From Blautia sp. AF19-10LB (GTDB taxonomy: Bacteria; Bacillota; Clostridia; Lachnospirales; Lachnospiraceae), in NCBI RefSeq assembly GCF_003461245.1, contig NZ_QTWS01000027.1, forward strand, positions 1 to 56,911: 56,911 bases of DNA, in the 5' to 3' direction. A program made the position numbers and the translations under genes. The stretch's first letter is position 1, and each line of letters begins with the position of its first letter. A model generated the notes under the pieces. The model had not been told where the DNA came from and did not search any database. It worked only from the letters and a program-made list of their open reading frames with translations. This document shows positions 31,801-42,288 of this stretch, piece by piece.

Positions 31801-32358
31801 ATGAGCAAAAAAGTTTATATTTTTCTTGCAGACGGATTTGAAGATATCGAAGGCCTGACCGTAGTAGACCTGATGCGCCGTGCAGGAATCGACATAGAAA
31901 CTGTTTCCATCAAAGAGAGCAATGAGATCACAACATCCCATGGGATCATGATGAAGACCGACAGAGTATTTACGGGAACTGATTTTTCAGATGCAGACAT
32001 GCTCGTCCTTCCGGGAGGAATGCCGGGAACGAAGTATCTGGGAGAGTATCAGCCGCTCTGTGACCTTCTGAGAGATTTCTACGGAAAGAGCGGTAAAGTA
32101 GCGGCAATCTGTGCGGCACCGACTGTTCTGGCATCTCTTGGATTCCTTGAAGGAAGAAAGGCAACTGCATATCCGTCCTGCATGGAGGGGCTTACCGGCG
32201 CAGAGCCGTCTTATGAGAGTGTTGTAGTTGATGGCAATGTGACGACCAGCCGCGGACTTGGAACCGCTGTGGACTTCGCATTAAGCCTGATCGGACAGCT
32301 TCTTGGTGAAGAAAAGGCGGATGAGATCGCAGAATCCGTGGTATATTCCCGGAAATAA
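31801..32358 (+). CDS. DJ-1/PfpI family protein
   Basis: The 185-residue protein has the DJ-1 fold with the nucleophilic-elbow Cys in AAICAAPTVLASLG (about residue 103), the acidic partner in DGFEDIE (residues 11-17) and the VLPGGMPGTKYL loop. Members act as glyoxalase III, protein or nucleotide deglycases, or chaperones; which applies here cannot be said. GGGAGG precedes the ATG. It stands alone between the CYTH gene and trigger factor. Confidence 0.88.
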   Translation: MSKKVYIFLADGFEDIEGLTVVDLMRRAGIDIETVSIKESNEITTSHGIMMKTDRVFTGTDFSDADMLVLPGGMPGTKYLGEYQPLCDLLRDFYGKSGKVAAICAAPTVLASLGFLEGRKATAYPSCMEGLTGAEPSYESVVVDGNVTTSRGLGTAVDFALSLIGQLLGEEKADEIAESVVYSRK

Positions 32359-32409
32359 GGCAAAAACAGGAGTTTTCTACAAAAAATACTGGCGTTTTTA
32401 TACCTGTTG

Positions 32410-32418
32410 TGCTATACT
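32410..32418 (+). promoter_or_regulatory. Extended -10 promoter of tig
   Basis: TGC-TATACT (32410-32418) lies 130 bp before tig. The 5' leader (32425-32548) contains GATATCGGGATACAG but no structure I can name. Confidence 0.45.
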
Positions 32419-32548
32419 ACGATAATGACTGTAATTGTATCTCTTGATATCGGGATACAGCTACCTGTACGCATTATCCGCAGACAGGGATAAGCAATAG
32501 ATAGAATATTCAGAGCTTATATCTGAAAATTAAGGAGGAACAAAAAAC

Positions 32549-33835
32549 ATGAGTTTACAGGTTGAAAAACTGGAAAAGAACATGGCGAAACTTACAATCG
32601 AGGTTTCCGCTGAAGATTTAGAGAAAGCTATGCAGGCTGCATACCAGAAAGCAAAAGGAAGAATCTCTCTTCCAGGATTCCGTAAAGGAAAAGCACCAAG
32701 AAAAATGATCGAGCAGATGTACGGCAAGGGAATCTTCCTTGAGGACGCTGCAAACGCTCTGATCCCGGAGCACTATAGCAAAGCAGTTGAGGAGTGCGAG
32801 CTTGAGATCGTATCCCAGCCGGAGATCGCTGTAACACAGGCTGAGCCAGGAAAAGCTTTCATCTTCACAGCAGAAGTAGCTGTTAAACCGGAAGTTACTC
32901 TTGGTGAGTATAAAGGAGTAGAGGTTCCGAAGTCTGAGACAGAAGTAACAGACGAGGACGTTGAAGCTGAACTGAAGAAAGAGCAGGAGAAAAACTCCAG
33001 AACAGTTACAGTAGAAGACCGTGGAGCAGAGAATGGCGACATCACAACAATCGACTTCGAAGGATTTGTTGACGGTGAAGCATTCGAAGGCGGCAAAGGA
33101 ACAGACTACCCGCTGACACTTGGTTCCGGATCTTTCATCCCGGGATTCGAAGATCAGCTCGTTGGATCTAAAGCCGGAGACCACGTAGAAGTTAAGGTTA
33201 CATTCCCGGAAGAATACCAGGCAAAAGAACTGGCTGGCAAAGAAGCTGTATTCCAGTGTGACGTTAAGAAAGTAGAAGCAAAAGAACTTCCGGAACTGGA
33301 TGATGATTTTGCACAGGACGCTTCTGAGTTCGATACTCTTGCAGAGTACAAAGAAGACATCAAGAAGAACCTGACAGAAAAGAAAGAAAAAGAAGCTCGT
33401 GCAGCAAAAGAAAACGCAGCAGTAGACAAAGCAATCGAGAACGCAGAGATGGAGATTCCGGATGCAATGGTAGCTACTCAGACACGTCAGATGCTGGATG
33501 ACTTCGCAAGAAGAATGCAGTCTCAGGGACTTACCATGGAGCAGTACTTCCAGTTCACAGGAATGACAGCTGAGAAGATGCAGGAAGAAATGAAACCACA
33601 GGCTCTCAAGAGAATCCAGACAAGACTGGTTCTTGAGAAGATCGCAGAAGTTGAAAACATTCAGCCGACTCAGGAAGAAGTTGACGAAGAGATCAGCAAA
33701 ATGGCTGAAGCATACAAGATGGAAGCTGACAAGATCAAAGAACTGCTTGGCGACCGCGAATTAGAGCAGATGAAGAAAGATATGGCTGTACAGAAAGCCG
33801 TAACTCTCGTAGCTGACGAGGCAAAAGAAGCCTAA
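32549..33835 (+). CDS. tig: Trigger factor
   Basis: The 428-residue ribosome-bound chaperone has its three domains: ribosome binding (residues 1-115, with GFRKGKAP at 43-50), an FKBP-type prolyl isomerase (about 155-240, GDITTIDFEGFVDGEAFEGG) and a helical C-terminal chaperone domain. It meets nascent chains at the exit tunnel. AAGGAGG precedes the start. It leads the usual Firmicute tig-clpP-clpX-lon-engB order. Confidence 0.97.
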   Translation: MSLQVEKLEKNMAKLTIEVSAEDLEKAMQAAYQKAKGRISLPGFRKGKAPRKMIEQMYGKGIFLEDAANALIPEHYSKAVEECELEIVSQPEIAVTQAEPGKAFIFTAEVAVKPEVTLGEYKGVEVPKSETEVTDEDVEAELKKEQEKNSRTVTVEDRGAENGDITTIDFEGFVDGEAFEGGKGTDYPLTLGSGSFIPGFEDQLVGSKAGDHVEVKVTFPEEYQAKELAGKEAVFQCDVKKVEAKELPELDDDFAQDASEFDTLAEYKEDIKKNLTEKKEKEARAAKENAAVDKAIENAEMEIPDAMVATQTRQMLDDFARRMQSQGLTMEQYFQFTGMTAEKMQEEMKPQALKRIQTRLVLEKIAEVENIQPTQEEVDEEISKMAEAYKMEADKIKELLGDRELEQMKKDMAVQKAVTLVADEAKEA

Positions 33836-33881
33836 GCAGACATTATGATCCACAGTCAGGCGACGAATGGAGGCATATTAT

Positions 33882-34463
33882 ATGAGTTTAGTACCTTATG
33901 TCATTGAGCAGACAAGCAGAGGCGAAAGAAGTTACGACATTTACTCCCGTCTTCTGAAAGACCGTATCATCTTTCTTGGAGAAGAAGTAAATGATGTAAG
34001 TGCCAGCATTATCGTGGCACAGCTTCTGTTCCTCGAAGCAGAGGATCCTGGTAAAGACATTCAATTATATATCAACAGTCCGGGAGGATCTGTAACCGCT
34101 GGTATGGCGATCTACGACACAATGAAGTACATCAAATGTGATGTATCTACCATTTGTCTTGGAATGGCAGCCAGCATGGGAGCTTTCCTTCTGGCAGGAG
34201 GAACCAAGGGTAAGAGATTTGCCCTGCCGCATTCTACCATTATGATCCATCAGCCGTCAGGCGGTGCACAGGGTCAGGCAACCGAGATCCAGATCGTTGC
34301 AGACCATATCGCACAGACCAAGCGTACACTGAATGAGATCCTGGCAGAAAACACAGGACAGCCTTATGAAGTAGTGGAAAAAGACACAGACCGCGACAAT
34401 TATATGACTGCTGAAGAAGCAAAGGCATACGGACTGATCGATGGTGTTGTCGAGCATAAATAA
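33882..34463 (+). CDS. clpP: ATP-dependent Clp protease proteolytic subunit
   Basis: The 193-residue serine protease has the triad Ser98 (GMAASMGA), His123 (MIHQPSGG) and Asp172. It forms a 14-mer barrel that works with ClpX, encoded next. Start ATG 33882 ([20 protein letters not shown], the conserved N-terminus) has GGAGG 9 nt upstream; an in-frame ATG at 33867 lies inside that ribosome site region and is rejected. Confidence 0.97.
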   Translation: MSLVPYVIEQTSRGERSYDIYSRLLKDRIIFLGEEVNDVSASIIVAQLLFLEAEDPGKDIQLYINSPGGSVTAGMAIYDTMKYIKCDVSTICLGMAASMGAFLLAGGTKGKRFALPHSTIMIHQPSGGAQGQATEIQIVADHIAQTKRTLNEILAENTGQPYEVVEKDTDRDNYMTAEEAKAYGLIDGVVEHK

Positions 34464-34468
34464 AGCAG

Positions 34469-34503
34469 ACAAAAGGAACCTCTTTTCAGGGGGTTCCTTT
34501 TGT
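34469..34503 (+). terminator. Hairpin between clpP and clpX
   Basis: ACAAAAGGAACC pairs with GGTTCCTTTTGT. The 3' arm includes only four T and no run follows, so it may be a partial terminator or a processing and stability element that lets clpP be made in excess of clpX. Confidence 0.6.
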
Positions 34504-34537
34504 GCCATAACAAACGGAAAGGAAACGAGAACTATCT

Positions 34538-35842
34538 ATGGCAGAAAAAATAAGAGATGGAAAAGTCAGATGCTCTTTTTGTCACAAATCTGAAGACCAG
34601 GTCCGCAAGCTGATCGCAGGTCCGGAGGGAGTTTTTATTTGTGATGAGTGTATAGGTATCTGCTCAGAGATTATGGAAGAGGAACTGGGAGATTACGACC
34701 AGGAAGATATCTATGATACAGACATCAATCTGTTAAAGCCAGAAGAGATTCATAAGATTCTGGATGACTACGTTATTGGACAGGATGAGGCAAAGAAAGC
34801 ACTTTCCGTAGCTGTCTATAACCATTACAAGAGAATCACAGCATCCAGAAACCTGGATGTGGAATTACAGAAGAGCAACATCCTGATGCTTGGACCGACC
34901 GGTTCCGGTAAAACTCTGCTTGCACAGACACTTGCCCGTCTTCTGAATGTGCCGTTTGCTATTGCAGACGCTACAACACTGACAGAGGCCGGTTATGTCG
35001 GTGAGGATGTGGAGAATATCCTTCTGAAACTGATCCAGGCAGCAGACTATGACATTGAACGTGCACAGTACGGAATCATCTATATTGATGAGATCGACAA
35101 GATCACCAGAAAATCCGAAAACGCATCCATCACCCGTGATGTATCCGGTGAGGGCGTTCAGCAGGCACTTCTGAAGATCCTCGAGGGAACCGTTGCAAAC
35201 GTACCGCCGCAGGGAGGACGTAAGCATCCACATCAGGAATTCCTTCAGATCGATACGACAAATATCCTGTTTATCTGCGGCGGTGCTTTCGACGGGATCG
35301 AGAAAGCGATCGAGGCAAGACAGAACACGAAGTCTATCGGTTTTGGTGCAGAAGTAGAGGTCAAGAAAGAGAGAAACATCGGTGAGATCCTCAAGGATGT
35401 TATGCCGGAAGATTTTGTCAAATTTGGTCTTATCCCGGAATTCATCGGACGAGTTCCGATCGTTGTAACTCTTGACGGACTGGATGAGGAAGCACTGATC
35501 CGTATCCTCAAGGAGCCAAAGAACGCACTGACCAGACAGTATCACAAGCTGTTTGAGCTGGACGGCGTAGAACTGGAATTCCAGGATGAAGCACTGGAAG
35601 CAGTTGCACGTAAATCTCTGGAACGTAAGACAGGAGCCAGAGGACTCAGATCCATCATGGAGAAATCTCTTATGGATCTGATGTACCGCACACCTTCTGA
35701 CAAGACGATCCAGAAATGCATTCTCACAAAGGATGCCGTAGAAGGAACAGCAGAGCCGGAAGTCATCCATGGCGAAGCACCGGCACCGGAGCTTAAGAAA
35801 ACTTCCCGTTCAAGAAAGAAAGGCAAGCCGGAAACGGCCTAA
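34538..35842 (+). CDS. clpX: ATP-dependent Clp protease ATP-binding subunit ClpX
   Basis: The 434-residue AAA+ unfoldase has an N-terminal zinc finger (Cys12, Cys15, Cys35, Cys38), Walker A GPTGSGKT (119-126), Walker [10 protein letters not shown], the RKH loop region ([10 protein letters not shown]) and the IGF-type ClpP contact (SIGFGAEVE). It feeds substrates to ClpP. The C-terminal 25 residues are basic and variable. AAAGGAAA precedes the ATG. Confidence 0.97.
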   Translation: MAEKIRDGKVRCSFCHKSEDQVRKLIAGPEGVFICDECIGICSEIMEEELGDYDQEDIYDTDINLLKPEEIHKILDDYVIGQDEAKKALSVAVYNHYKRITASRNLDVELQKSNILMLGPTGSGKTLLAQTLARLLNVPFAIADATTLTEAGYVGEDVENILLKLIQAADYDIERAQYGIIYIDEIDKITRKSENASITRDVSGEGVQQALLKILEGTVANVPPQGGRKHPHQEFLQIDTTNILFICGGAFDGIEKAIEARQNTKSIGFGAEVEVKKERNIGEILKDVMPEDFVKFGLIPEFIGRVPIVVTLDGLDEEALIRILKEPKNALTRQYHKLFELDGVELEFQDEALEAVARKSLERKTGARGLRSIMEKSLMDLMYRTPSDKTIQKCILTKDAVEGTAEPEVIHGEAPAPELKKTSRSRKKGKPETA

Positions 35843-35860
35843 AGAAGGGACTGAAGAAAC

Positions 35861-38176
35861 ATGAAACAGCCAATTAGCATTCTTCCTGCGATCGCACTTC
35901 GAGGAACGACGATCCTGCCGGATATGATCGTTCATTTTGATGTAAGCAGAGAACGCTCTATGAAGGCAATTGAAGCTGCCATGCTTCAGGATGAGAAGAT
36001 CTTTCTGGTCACACAGAAAGATCCGGAAATGGAAACACCGGGAATCACAGATCTGTACAAGGTTGGTACAGTTGCATATATCAAACAGGTAGTTAAATTA
36101 CCACATGATCTGCTCCGTGTTCTGGTCGAGGGCGTGGAACGCGCAGAACTCATCGGACTGGAACAGGAGAAACCATTCCTCATGGCAGAGACCGCAGGAT
36201 TTGAGGCAGATGGAGCCCATTATGCGAAGTCTCTGAGAGAGGCAATGTACAGAAGCATCCGTGAACTGTTTCAGAGATACTGTATCGAGAGCGGCAGGAT
36301 CAGCAAAGATCTTGCTGCCAAGATCATGAACATCCAGAATCTGGAAGAACTGATCTCACAGGTATCTGTGAATATCCAGATCACTTATCAGAATCAGCAG
36401 AAGATCCTGGAGGCAGTGACACTGGAAGAACAGTATGAAGTTCTTGCAGCGATCCTGAACAATGAGATCGAAGTGCTTCAGATCGGACATGATCTCCAGC
36501 ACAAACTCAAAGCCCGCGTAGACAAGAACCAGAGAGAATATATTCTGAGAGAACAGCTCAAACTGATCCGTGAAGAGCTTGGCGAGGACAACACTGCTGA
36601 CACAGCACAGGAATACCGCGAGAAACTTGAGAAACTCCAGGCTTCAAAAGAAGTCAAGGATAAGATCAGCAAGGAGATCGACCGTTTCAAGAGCATGAAC
36701 AGCAGTGCAGCTGAGAGCAGCGTGCTCAGCACCTATATCGAAACACTGCTGGATCTTCCGTGGGATAAGAAATCCGAGGATTCCATGGATCTTGCCGAAG
36801 CATGGAAGATCCTGGAGGAGGGACATTACGGTCTCAAAGAAGTCAAGGAGCGTATCATGGAATTTCTTTCCGTGCGTAAACTGACTTCCGGCGGCAAGAG
36901 TCCGATCCTCTGTCTTGTGGGACCTCCTGGAACTGGTAAGACCTCCATTGCCCATTCTGTGGCAGAGGCACTTCACAAGAAATATGTCCGTATCTGTCTT
37001 GGCGGCGTTCGTGACGAAGCTGAGATCCGTGGACATCGTAAGACTTATGTAGGGGCAATGCCGGGACGCATCACTGTTGCCTTGCAGCAGGCGGGCGTCA
37101 GCAATCCTCTGATGCTCCTTGACGAGATCGACAAGACAAGCAGCGATTACAAGGGAGATACTTCCTCTGCATTGCTTGAAGTTCTGGATCCGGAGCAGAA
37201 CAGCCGCTTCAATGACCATTATGTAGAGGTTCCGCAGGATCTCTCCGAGGTACTTTTTATTGCGACTGCAAATGATATCCAGGGAATCCCGAGACCGCTT
37301 CTGGACCGTATGGAAGTGATCGAGATCTCAGGCTATACCGAGAATGAGAAGGAACATATCGCGAAGGAACATCTGATCCCGAAGCAATTTGAAGTAAACG
37401 GTATCCCGAAAGGTAAGCTGACCATACAGCCGGCCGCACTTCGCAAAATGATCACTCTCTACACCAGAGAGGCAGGAGTACGAGGACTTGAGCGCAAGAT
37501 CGGTCAGATCTGCCGTAAGGCAGCCCGTGAACTCATGGAGAACGGTGCGGACAAAGTTGTTGTCAATACGAAGAATCTTGACAAATTCCTCGGCAAATCC
37601 ACATACAGTTATCTGATGGCAAACAAGAAGGACGAAGTAGGAATCGCAAGAGGACTTGCCTGGACACAGGTTGGCGGCGATACACTTCAGATCGAGGTAA
37701 ATGTCATGCCTGGCAAGGGTGAACTGGTACTGACCGGTCAGCTTGGAGATGTCATGAAGGAATCCGCAATGGCTGGTATTTCTTATATCCGTTCTGTTGC
37801 AGACCAGTACGATATTAAACCGGAATTTTTCCAGGAAAATGACATTCACGTACATATCCCGGAGGGAGCTGTCCCGAAGGATGGTCCGTCTGCGGGTATC
37901 ACCATGGCGACAGCGATGCTTTCTGCGATCATTGGTAAGGAAGTGCGCGCAGATGTAGCCATGACAGGAGAGATCACTCTCCGCGGCAGGGTTCTGCCGA
38001 TCGGCGGTCTCAAGGAGAAACTTCTTGCAGCGAAATACGCCCGTATCAAACAGGTACTTGTTCCGAGGGAAAATAAGCAGGATATTCAGGAGATCGATGC
38101 AGAGATCCTGGACGGCCTCAAAATTTCCTATGTAGATAATATGAAGGAAGTGCTTCACGAAGCACTGGTGAAATAA
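35861..38176 (+). CDS. lon: ATP-dependent protease Lon
   Basis: The 771-residue protein has the LonB-like N-terminal substrate domain, an AAA+ module (GPPGTGKT Walker A; LLDEIDK Walker B) and the serine-lysine peptidase domain with DGPSAG (catalytic Ser) and [10 protein letters not shown] (catalytic Lys). It degrades damaged and regulatory proteins. It starts 18 bp after clpX; engB follows after 10 bp, as in Bacillus. Confidence 0.97.
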   Translation: MKQPISILPAIALRGTTILPDMIVHFDVSRERSMKAIEAAMLQDEKIFLVTQKDPEMETPGITDLYKVGTVAYIKQVVKLPHDLLRVLVEGVERAELIGLEQEKPFLMAETAGFEADGAHYAKSLREAMYRSIRELFQRYCIESGRISKDLAAKIMNIQNLEELISQVSVNIQITYQNQQKILEAVTLEEQYEVLAAILNNEIEVLQIGHDLQHKLKARVDKNQREYILREQLKLIREELGEDNTADTAQEYREKLEKLQASKEVKDKISKEIDRFKSMNSSAAESSVLSTYIETLLDLPWDKKSEDSMDLAEAWKILEEGHYGLKEVKERIMEFLSVRKLTSGGKSPILCLVGPPGTGKTSIAHSVAEALHKKYVRICLGGVRDEAEIRGHRKTYVGAMPGRITVALQQAGVSNPLMLLDEIDKTSSDYKGDTSSALLEVLDPEQNSRFNDHYVEVPQDLSEVLFIATANDIQGIPRPLLDRMEVIEISGYTENEKEHIAKEHLIPKQFEVNGIPKGKLTIQPAALRKMITLYTREAGVRGLERKIGQICRKAARELMENGADKVVVNTKNLDKFLGKSTYSYLMANKKDEVGIARGLAWTQVGGDTLQIEVNVMPGKGELVLTGQLGDVMKESAMAGISYIRSVADQYDIKPEFFQENDIHVHIPEGAVPKDGPSAGITMATAMLSAIIGKEVRADVAMTGEITLRGRVLPIGGLKEKLLAAKYARIKQVLVPRENKQDIQEIDAEILDGLKISYVDNMKEVLHEALVK

Positions 38177-38186
38177 AGAGGAATTT

Positions 38187-38792
38187 ATGATTATTAAAAA
38201 TGCAGTTTTGGATATTGTCTGCGGAGTTACCAGCACACTTCCTGATACAGGGATGCCGGAGGTAGCTTTTGCAGGAAAATCAAATGTAGGAAAATCTTCT
38301 CTGATCAATGGTCTTATGAACCGCAAGGCACTGGCACGCACCAGTGCCCAGCCGGGTAAGACACAGACGATCAACTTTTATAAGATCAATGACGAGATGT
38401 TTCTGGTGGATCTTCCGGGATATGGATATGCCAAGGTCACACCTGCCGAGAAAGAAAAATGGGGAAAGATGATCGAGCGTTATCTGCATACTTCCAAGGA
38501 TCTCAAGGCAGTGTTCCTTCTTATCGATATCCGCCACAAACCATCTGCGAATGACTGCCAGATGTATGAATGGATCCTGCACAATGGATATGAACCGATC
38601 ATCATAGCGACCAAGCTTGACAAGATCAAGAGAAGCCAGGTTCAGAAATGTCTCAAAGTTATCCGTGAAGAACTTAAGCTTACCAAGGGAACGAAGATCA
38701 TTCCGTATTCCGCAGAAACAAAGCAGGGAAGAGATGAAATATGGGAACTGATCGATTCTCTGACCGGTCAGACACCTGCAGAAGAAGCCTGA
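38187..38792 (+). CDS. engB: Ribosome biogenesis GTPase EngB (YsxC/YihA)
   Basis: The 201-residue TrmE-Era-EngA-EngB class GTPase has G1 GKSNVGKSSL, G3 DLPGYGYAK and G4 TKLDKIK. It is needed for late assembly of the 50S subunit. The usual lon-engB coupling is kept, with 10 bp between the genes. ecfA1 follows after 14 bp. Confidence 0.95.
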   Translation: MIIKNAVLDIVCGVTSTLPDTGMPEVAFAGKSNVGKSSLINGLMNRKALARTSAQPGKTQTINFYKINDEMFLVDLPGYGYAKVTPAEKEKWGKMIERYLHTSKDLKAVFLLIDIRHKPSANDCQMYEWILHNGYEPIIIATKLDKIKRSQVQKCLKVIREELKLTKGTKIIPYSAETKQGRDEIWELIDSLTGQTPAEEA

Positions 38793-38806
38793 AAGGACTA
38801 TAAGAG

Positions 38807-39652
38807 ATGGGAATCATCAAAGCAGTAAAACTTGCATTCGATTACTTGAAATATGATGAGGACGGCAACGTTCAGGAAACACAGAGAGCTGTGGATGGTG
38901 TGGATATTGATATCAAGGAAGGACAGTTTGTAGCGATCCTGGGACATAATGGTTCCGGTAAGTCTACCTTTGCCAAACACATCAATGCACTGCTTCTGCC
39001 GTCCGATGGAACAATCTGGATCGACGGGATCAATACTTCTGAGGAGCCGGAATTATGGAAGGTGCGTCAGAAGGCAGGAATGGTATTCCAGAATCCGGAT
39101 AACCAGATCATCGGAACTGTTGTGGAGGAGGATGTCGGATTCGGACCCGAAAACATGGGAGTTCCGACCGAGGATATCTGGAAGCGTGTCAACGAAAGTC
39201 TTGAGAAGACCGGCATGACAGCGTACAGACATCACTCTCCGAATAAACTTTCCGGAGGTCAGAAGCAGCGAGTTGCTATCGCAGGAGTCATGGCGATGCG
39301 TCCGAAATGCATTGTCCTGGATGAGCCGACAGCCATGCTGGACCCGAACGGCCGTAAGGAAGTACTCGCAGCTGTTCATCAGCTGAATAAGCAGGAAAAT
39401 GTTACGGTAGTTCTGATCACGCATTACATGGAAGAAGTGATCGATGCAGACCATGTCATCGTTATGGATGGCGGTCATGTAGTTATGGAGGGAACTCCGC
39501 GGGAAATTTTTTCCCAGGTGGAAACTCTCAAGAAATACCGTCTTGATGTACCGCAGGTAACTCTGCTGGCGCATGAACTCAAACAGTCCGGAGTAGACAT
39601 TCCGGATGGAATCCTTACTACGGAAGAGCTGGTAAATGCCTTATGTCAATAG
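38807..39652 (+). CDS. ecfA1: Energy-coupling factor transporter ATPase EcfA1
   Basis: The 281-residue ATPase has Walker A GHNGSGKS, the Q-loop in VFQNPDNQIIG, the signature LSGGQKQRVAIAG and Walker B CIVLDEPTAML. It pairs with EcfA2 and EcfT to drive uptake of vitamins or metals bound by separate S-components. It overlaps ecfA2 by 10 bp. A Firmicute ecf operon usually follows rplQ; here it follows engB. Confidence 0.95.
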   Translation: MGIIKAVKLAFDYLKYDEDGNVQETQRAVDGVDIDIKEGQFVAILGHNGSGKSTFAKHINALLLPSDGTIWIDGINTSEEPELWKVRQKAGMVFQNPDNQIIGTVVEEDVGFGPENMGVPTEDIWKRVNESLEKTGMTAYRHHSPNKLSGGQKQRVAIAGVMAMRPKCIVLDEPTAMLDPNGRKEVLAAVHQLNKQENVTVVLITHYMEEVIDADHVIVMDGGHVVMEGTPREIFSQVETLKKYRLDVPQVTLLAHELKQSGVDIPDGILTTEELVNALCQ

Positions 39653-40530
39653 AATTAAAAAACGTAACATACACATACAGCCCGGGAACTTCCTATCAGA
39701 TCCACGCACTTAAGGATATCAATCTGGAAATCCCGGACGGACAGTTTATCGGTGTGATCGGACACACCGGAAGCGGAAAGTCTACACTGATCCAGCATTT
39801 TAATGCACTGATCCAGCCGACATCAGGAACCGTTTCCTACAATGGAGAGGATGTCTGGGCGGAGAAATACGACCGCAGGAAACTTCGCAGCGAAGTAGGA
39901 CTGGTCTTTCAGTATCCGGAACATCAGTTGTTTGAGAGCGATGTGCTTTCAGATGTGTGTTTTGGACCGATGAACCAGGGAATGACCAGAGAACAGGCTG
40001 AGGAAGAAGCACGCAAGGCACTTCATCATGTAGGCTTCAAAGAAGAAAACTTTGACAAATCACCATTTGAACTTTCTGGTGGTCAGAAGAAGCGAGTGGC
40101 CATTGCAGGTGTACTTGCAATGAACCCAAAGATCCTGATTCTGGATGAGCCGACCGCAGGTCTTGATCCGAAGGGAAGAGATGAGATCCTTGATCAGATC
40201 GCAGAACTTCACAAAGTCCGTGGGATTACCATTGTGCTGGTTTCTCATAGCATGGAAGATGTAGCCAAATATGCGGAGCGTCTGATCGTGGTCAATCATG
40301 GACAGATCGCCTTTGATGACACACCGAAGAAGGTTTTCGCTCATTACAAAGAGATGGAACCGATGGGACTGGCTGCCCCGCAGATCACCTATATCATGCA
40401 TGCCCTTAAGGAAAAAGGACTCAATGTCGACCCTTCTGATACAACGGTAGAAGAGGCGAAGCAGGATATCCTGAATGCTCTTCGGAAAATGAACTCCCCT
40501 TTACTGAAAGGAGGAGCTCAGAATGATTAG
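39643..40530 (+). CDS. ecfA2: Energy-coupling factor transporter ATPase EcfA2
   Basis: The 295-residue second ATPase of the ECF core has Walker A GHTGSGKS, Q-loop VFQYPEHQLFES, signature LSGGQKKRVAIAG and Walker B ILDEPTAGLDP. The start overlaps the end of ecfA1 and its own end overlaps ecfT by 8 bp, indicating tight translational coupling of the 1:1:1 complex. Confidence 0.95.
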   Translation: MSIELKNVTYTYSPGTSYQIHALKDINLEIPDGQFIGVIGHTGSGKSTLIQHFNALIQPTSGTVSYNGEDVWAEKYDRRKLRSEVGLVFQYPEHQLFESDVLSDVCFGPMNQGMTREQAEEEARKALHHVGFKEENFDKSPFELSGGQKKRVAIAGVLAMNPKILILDEPTAGLDPKGRDEILDQIAELHKVRGITIVLVSHSMEDVAKYAERLIVVNHGQIAFDDTPKKVFAHYKEMEPMGLAAPQITYIMHALKEKGLNVDPSDTTVEEAKQDILNALRKMNSPLLKGGAQND

Positions 40531-41326
40531 AGATATTACGATCGGTCAGTACTATCCGGCGAAATCTGTGATCCACAGAATGGACCCGAGAACCAAGTTA
40601 TTTGGAACGCTGATCTTCATTATTTCCGTATTCCTGTTCCACAGCGTGGCAGGATATGCCGTTGCAACGTTATTCCTGGCAGGGATGATCACGATCTCTC
40701 AGGTTCCGGTGAAGTTTATCTTTAAGGGACTCAAAGCGATCTTCATGATCCTTCTGATCACGATGGTGTTCAATATCCTTCTGACACCGGGTGAAGTGCT
40801 CTGGAAGATCGGAATCTTCACCATCACCAAAGAGGGAATCTCCATGGCAGTCCGCATGGCAATCCGACTGATCTATCTGGTGATCGGATCTTCACTTATG
40901 ACGCTGACAACAACACCAAATCAGCTCACTGATGGTCTGGAAAAAAGCCTGCGTCCGTTGAACAAGATCCACGTTCCGGTACATGAGATCGCAATGATGA
41001 TGTCGATCGCGCTGCGTTTTATCCCGATCCTTCTGGAAGAAACGGACAAGATCATGAAAGCGCAGATCGCCAGAGGTGCAGACTTCGAAAGTGGAAATCT
41101 GATCCAGAAGGTCAAAAACATGGTACCGCTTCTTGTACCGCTGTTTATTTCTGCGTTTCGCCGTGCCAATGACCTGGCGATGGCGATGGAGGCAAGATGT
41201 TATCATGGTGGTGACGACCGTACACAGATGAAACCGCTTCACTATGCAAAACGAGATCACATTGCATATCTGGTATTATTTGCATACCTTGCAGTTGCAA
41301 TCGGATTTCGTGTGATGGGATGGTGA
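40523..41326 (+). CDS. ecfT: Energy-coupling factor transporter transmembrane protein EcfT
   Basis: The 267-residue membrane subunit has about six helices and the two coupling motifs that contact the ATPases, AQIARGADF and AMEARCYHGG. It bridges S-components and EcfA1A2. No S-component gene lies beside it, so this is a shared group II module. truA follows after 4 bp. Confidence 0.94.
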   Translation: MIRDITIGQYYPAKSVIHRMDPRTKLFGTLIFIISVFLFHSVAGYAVATLFLAGMITISQVPVKFIFKGLKAIFMILLITMVFNILLTPGEVLWKIGIFTITKEGISMAVRMAIRLIYLVIGSSLMTLTTTPNQLTDGLEKSLRPLNKIHVPVHEIAMMMSIALRFIPILLEETDKIMKAQIARGADFESGNLIQKVKNMVPLLVPLFISAFRRANDLAMAMEARCYHGGDDRTQMKPLHYAKRDHIAYLVLFAYLAVAIGFRVMGW

Positions 41327-41330
41327 CAGG

Positions 41331-42071
41331 ATGAAAAGAATTGGACTTGTGGTTGCATATGATGGAACTAATTACAGTGGATGGCAGATCCAGCCGAACG
41401 GTGTTACGATTCAGGGCGTGCTGAACGATACCCTGACAGAACTTCTCGGAGAGAAAATCGAGATTATGGGTGCGAGCCGTACAGATGCCGGCGTACATGC
41501 CCTGGGAAACGTAGCTGTTTTTGATACGAACACACGCATCCCCGGAGAAAAAATATCCTACGCACTGAACCAGCGTCTGCCGGATGATATCCGTATCCAG
41601 CTTTCTGAGGAAGTGGAGTCGGATTTTCATCCGCGCTACTGTGACAGTGAAAAAACCTACGAATACCGAATCCTGAACAGGAGGTTTCCGGTGCCGACAG
41701 AGAGATTGTATTCGTATTTCTATCACTATAAGCTGGATATAGACAAAATGCGAGAGGCAACCTCCTATTTGATCGGCCGGCATGACTTTGCCAGCTTTTG
41801 CGGAACAGGGGCACAGGTCAAGTCAACCGTCCGTACACTGACAGGAATTGATATCTGGAGAGATGGAGATATCGTGACGATACAGGTAAGAGGAGAGGGA
41901 TTCCTCTACAATATGGTGCGTATTATTGCCGGAACACTGATCCAGGTAGGAAACGGACAATATCCGCCGGAGCGTGTAAAGAAGATTCTGGATGCCTGCG
42001 ACAGATCCGTATCCGGACCGACAGCACCGGCGCATGGACTGACGTTGATAGGAATTGAATTTTTTGACTGA
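41331..42071 (+). CDS. truA: tRNA pseudouridine synthase A
   Basis: The 246-residue enzyme makes pseudouridine at positions 38-40 of the tRNA anticodon arm. The catalytic Asp52 is in GASRTDAGVHALGN and the second conserved block, GEGFLYNMVRIIAGTL, is intact. In many Firmicutes rplM-rpsI come next; here a terminator follows instead, so the old ribosomal cluster has been split. Confidence 0.96.
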   Translation: MKRIGLVVAYDGTNYSGWQIQPNGVTIQGVLNDTLTELLGEKIEIMGASRTDAGVHALGNVAVFDTNTRIPGEKISYALNQRLPDDIRIQLSEEVESDFHPRYCDSEKTYEYRILNRRFPVPTERLYSYFYHYKLDIDKMREATSYLIGRHDFASFCGTGAQVKSTVRTLTGIDIWRDGDIVTIQVRGEGFLYNMVRIIAGTLIQVGNGQYPPERVKKILDACDRSVSGPTAPAHGLTLIGIEFFD

Positions 42072-42125
42072 AAAGCAGTCTTATTTTAATAAAAGCGACT
42101 GTCTGGAAATGGCAGCATAAAAACA

Positions 42126-42163
42126 GGGAGGGTATAGCTCAGGAAGAGTTATACCCTCCCTTA
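42126..42163 (+). terminator. Terminator after truA
   Basis: GGGAGGGTATA (42126-42136) pairs perfectly with TATACCCTCCC (42150-42160) around a 13-nt loop, followed by TTAGTTTG. It marks the end of the long housekeeping run. The stretch up to 42288 is A-rich and shows nothing more. Confidence 0.8.
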
Positions 42164-42288
42164 GTTTGTCTGAAAATGAAAATATCAAAAAATGACAATT
42201 ATATAGAAAAAAAAGGAAAAGAAAAAGCTCTTTTTTACTGCTATCATAATAAAAAAAGAAAAATATCACAAAAGGAAAAGGAGAACAA

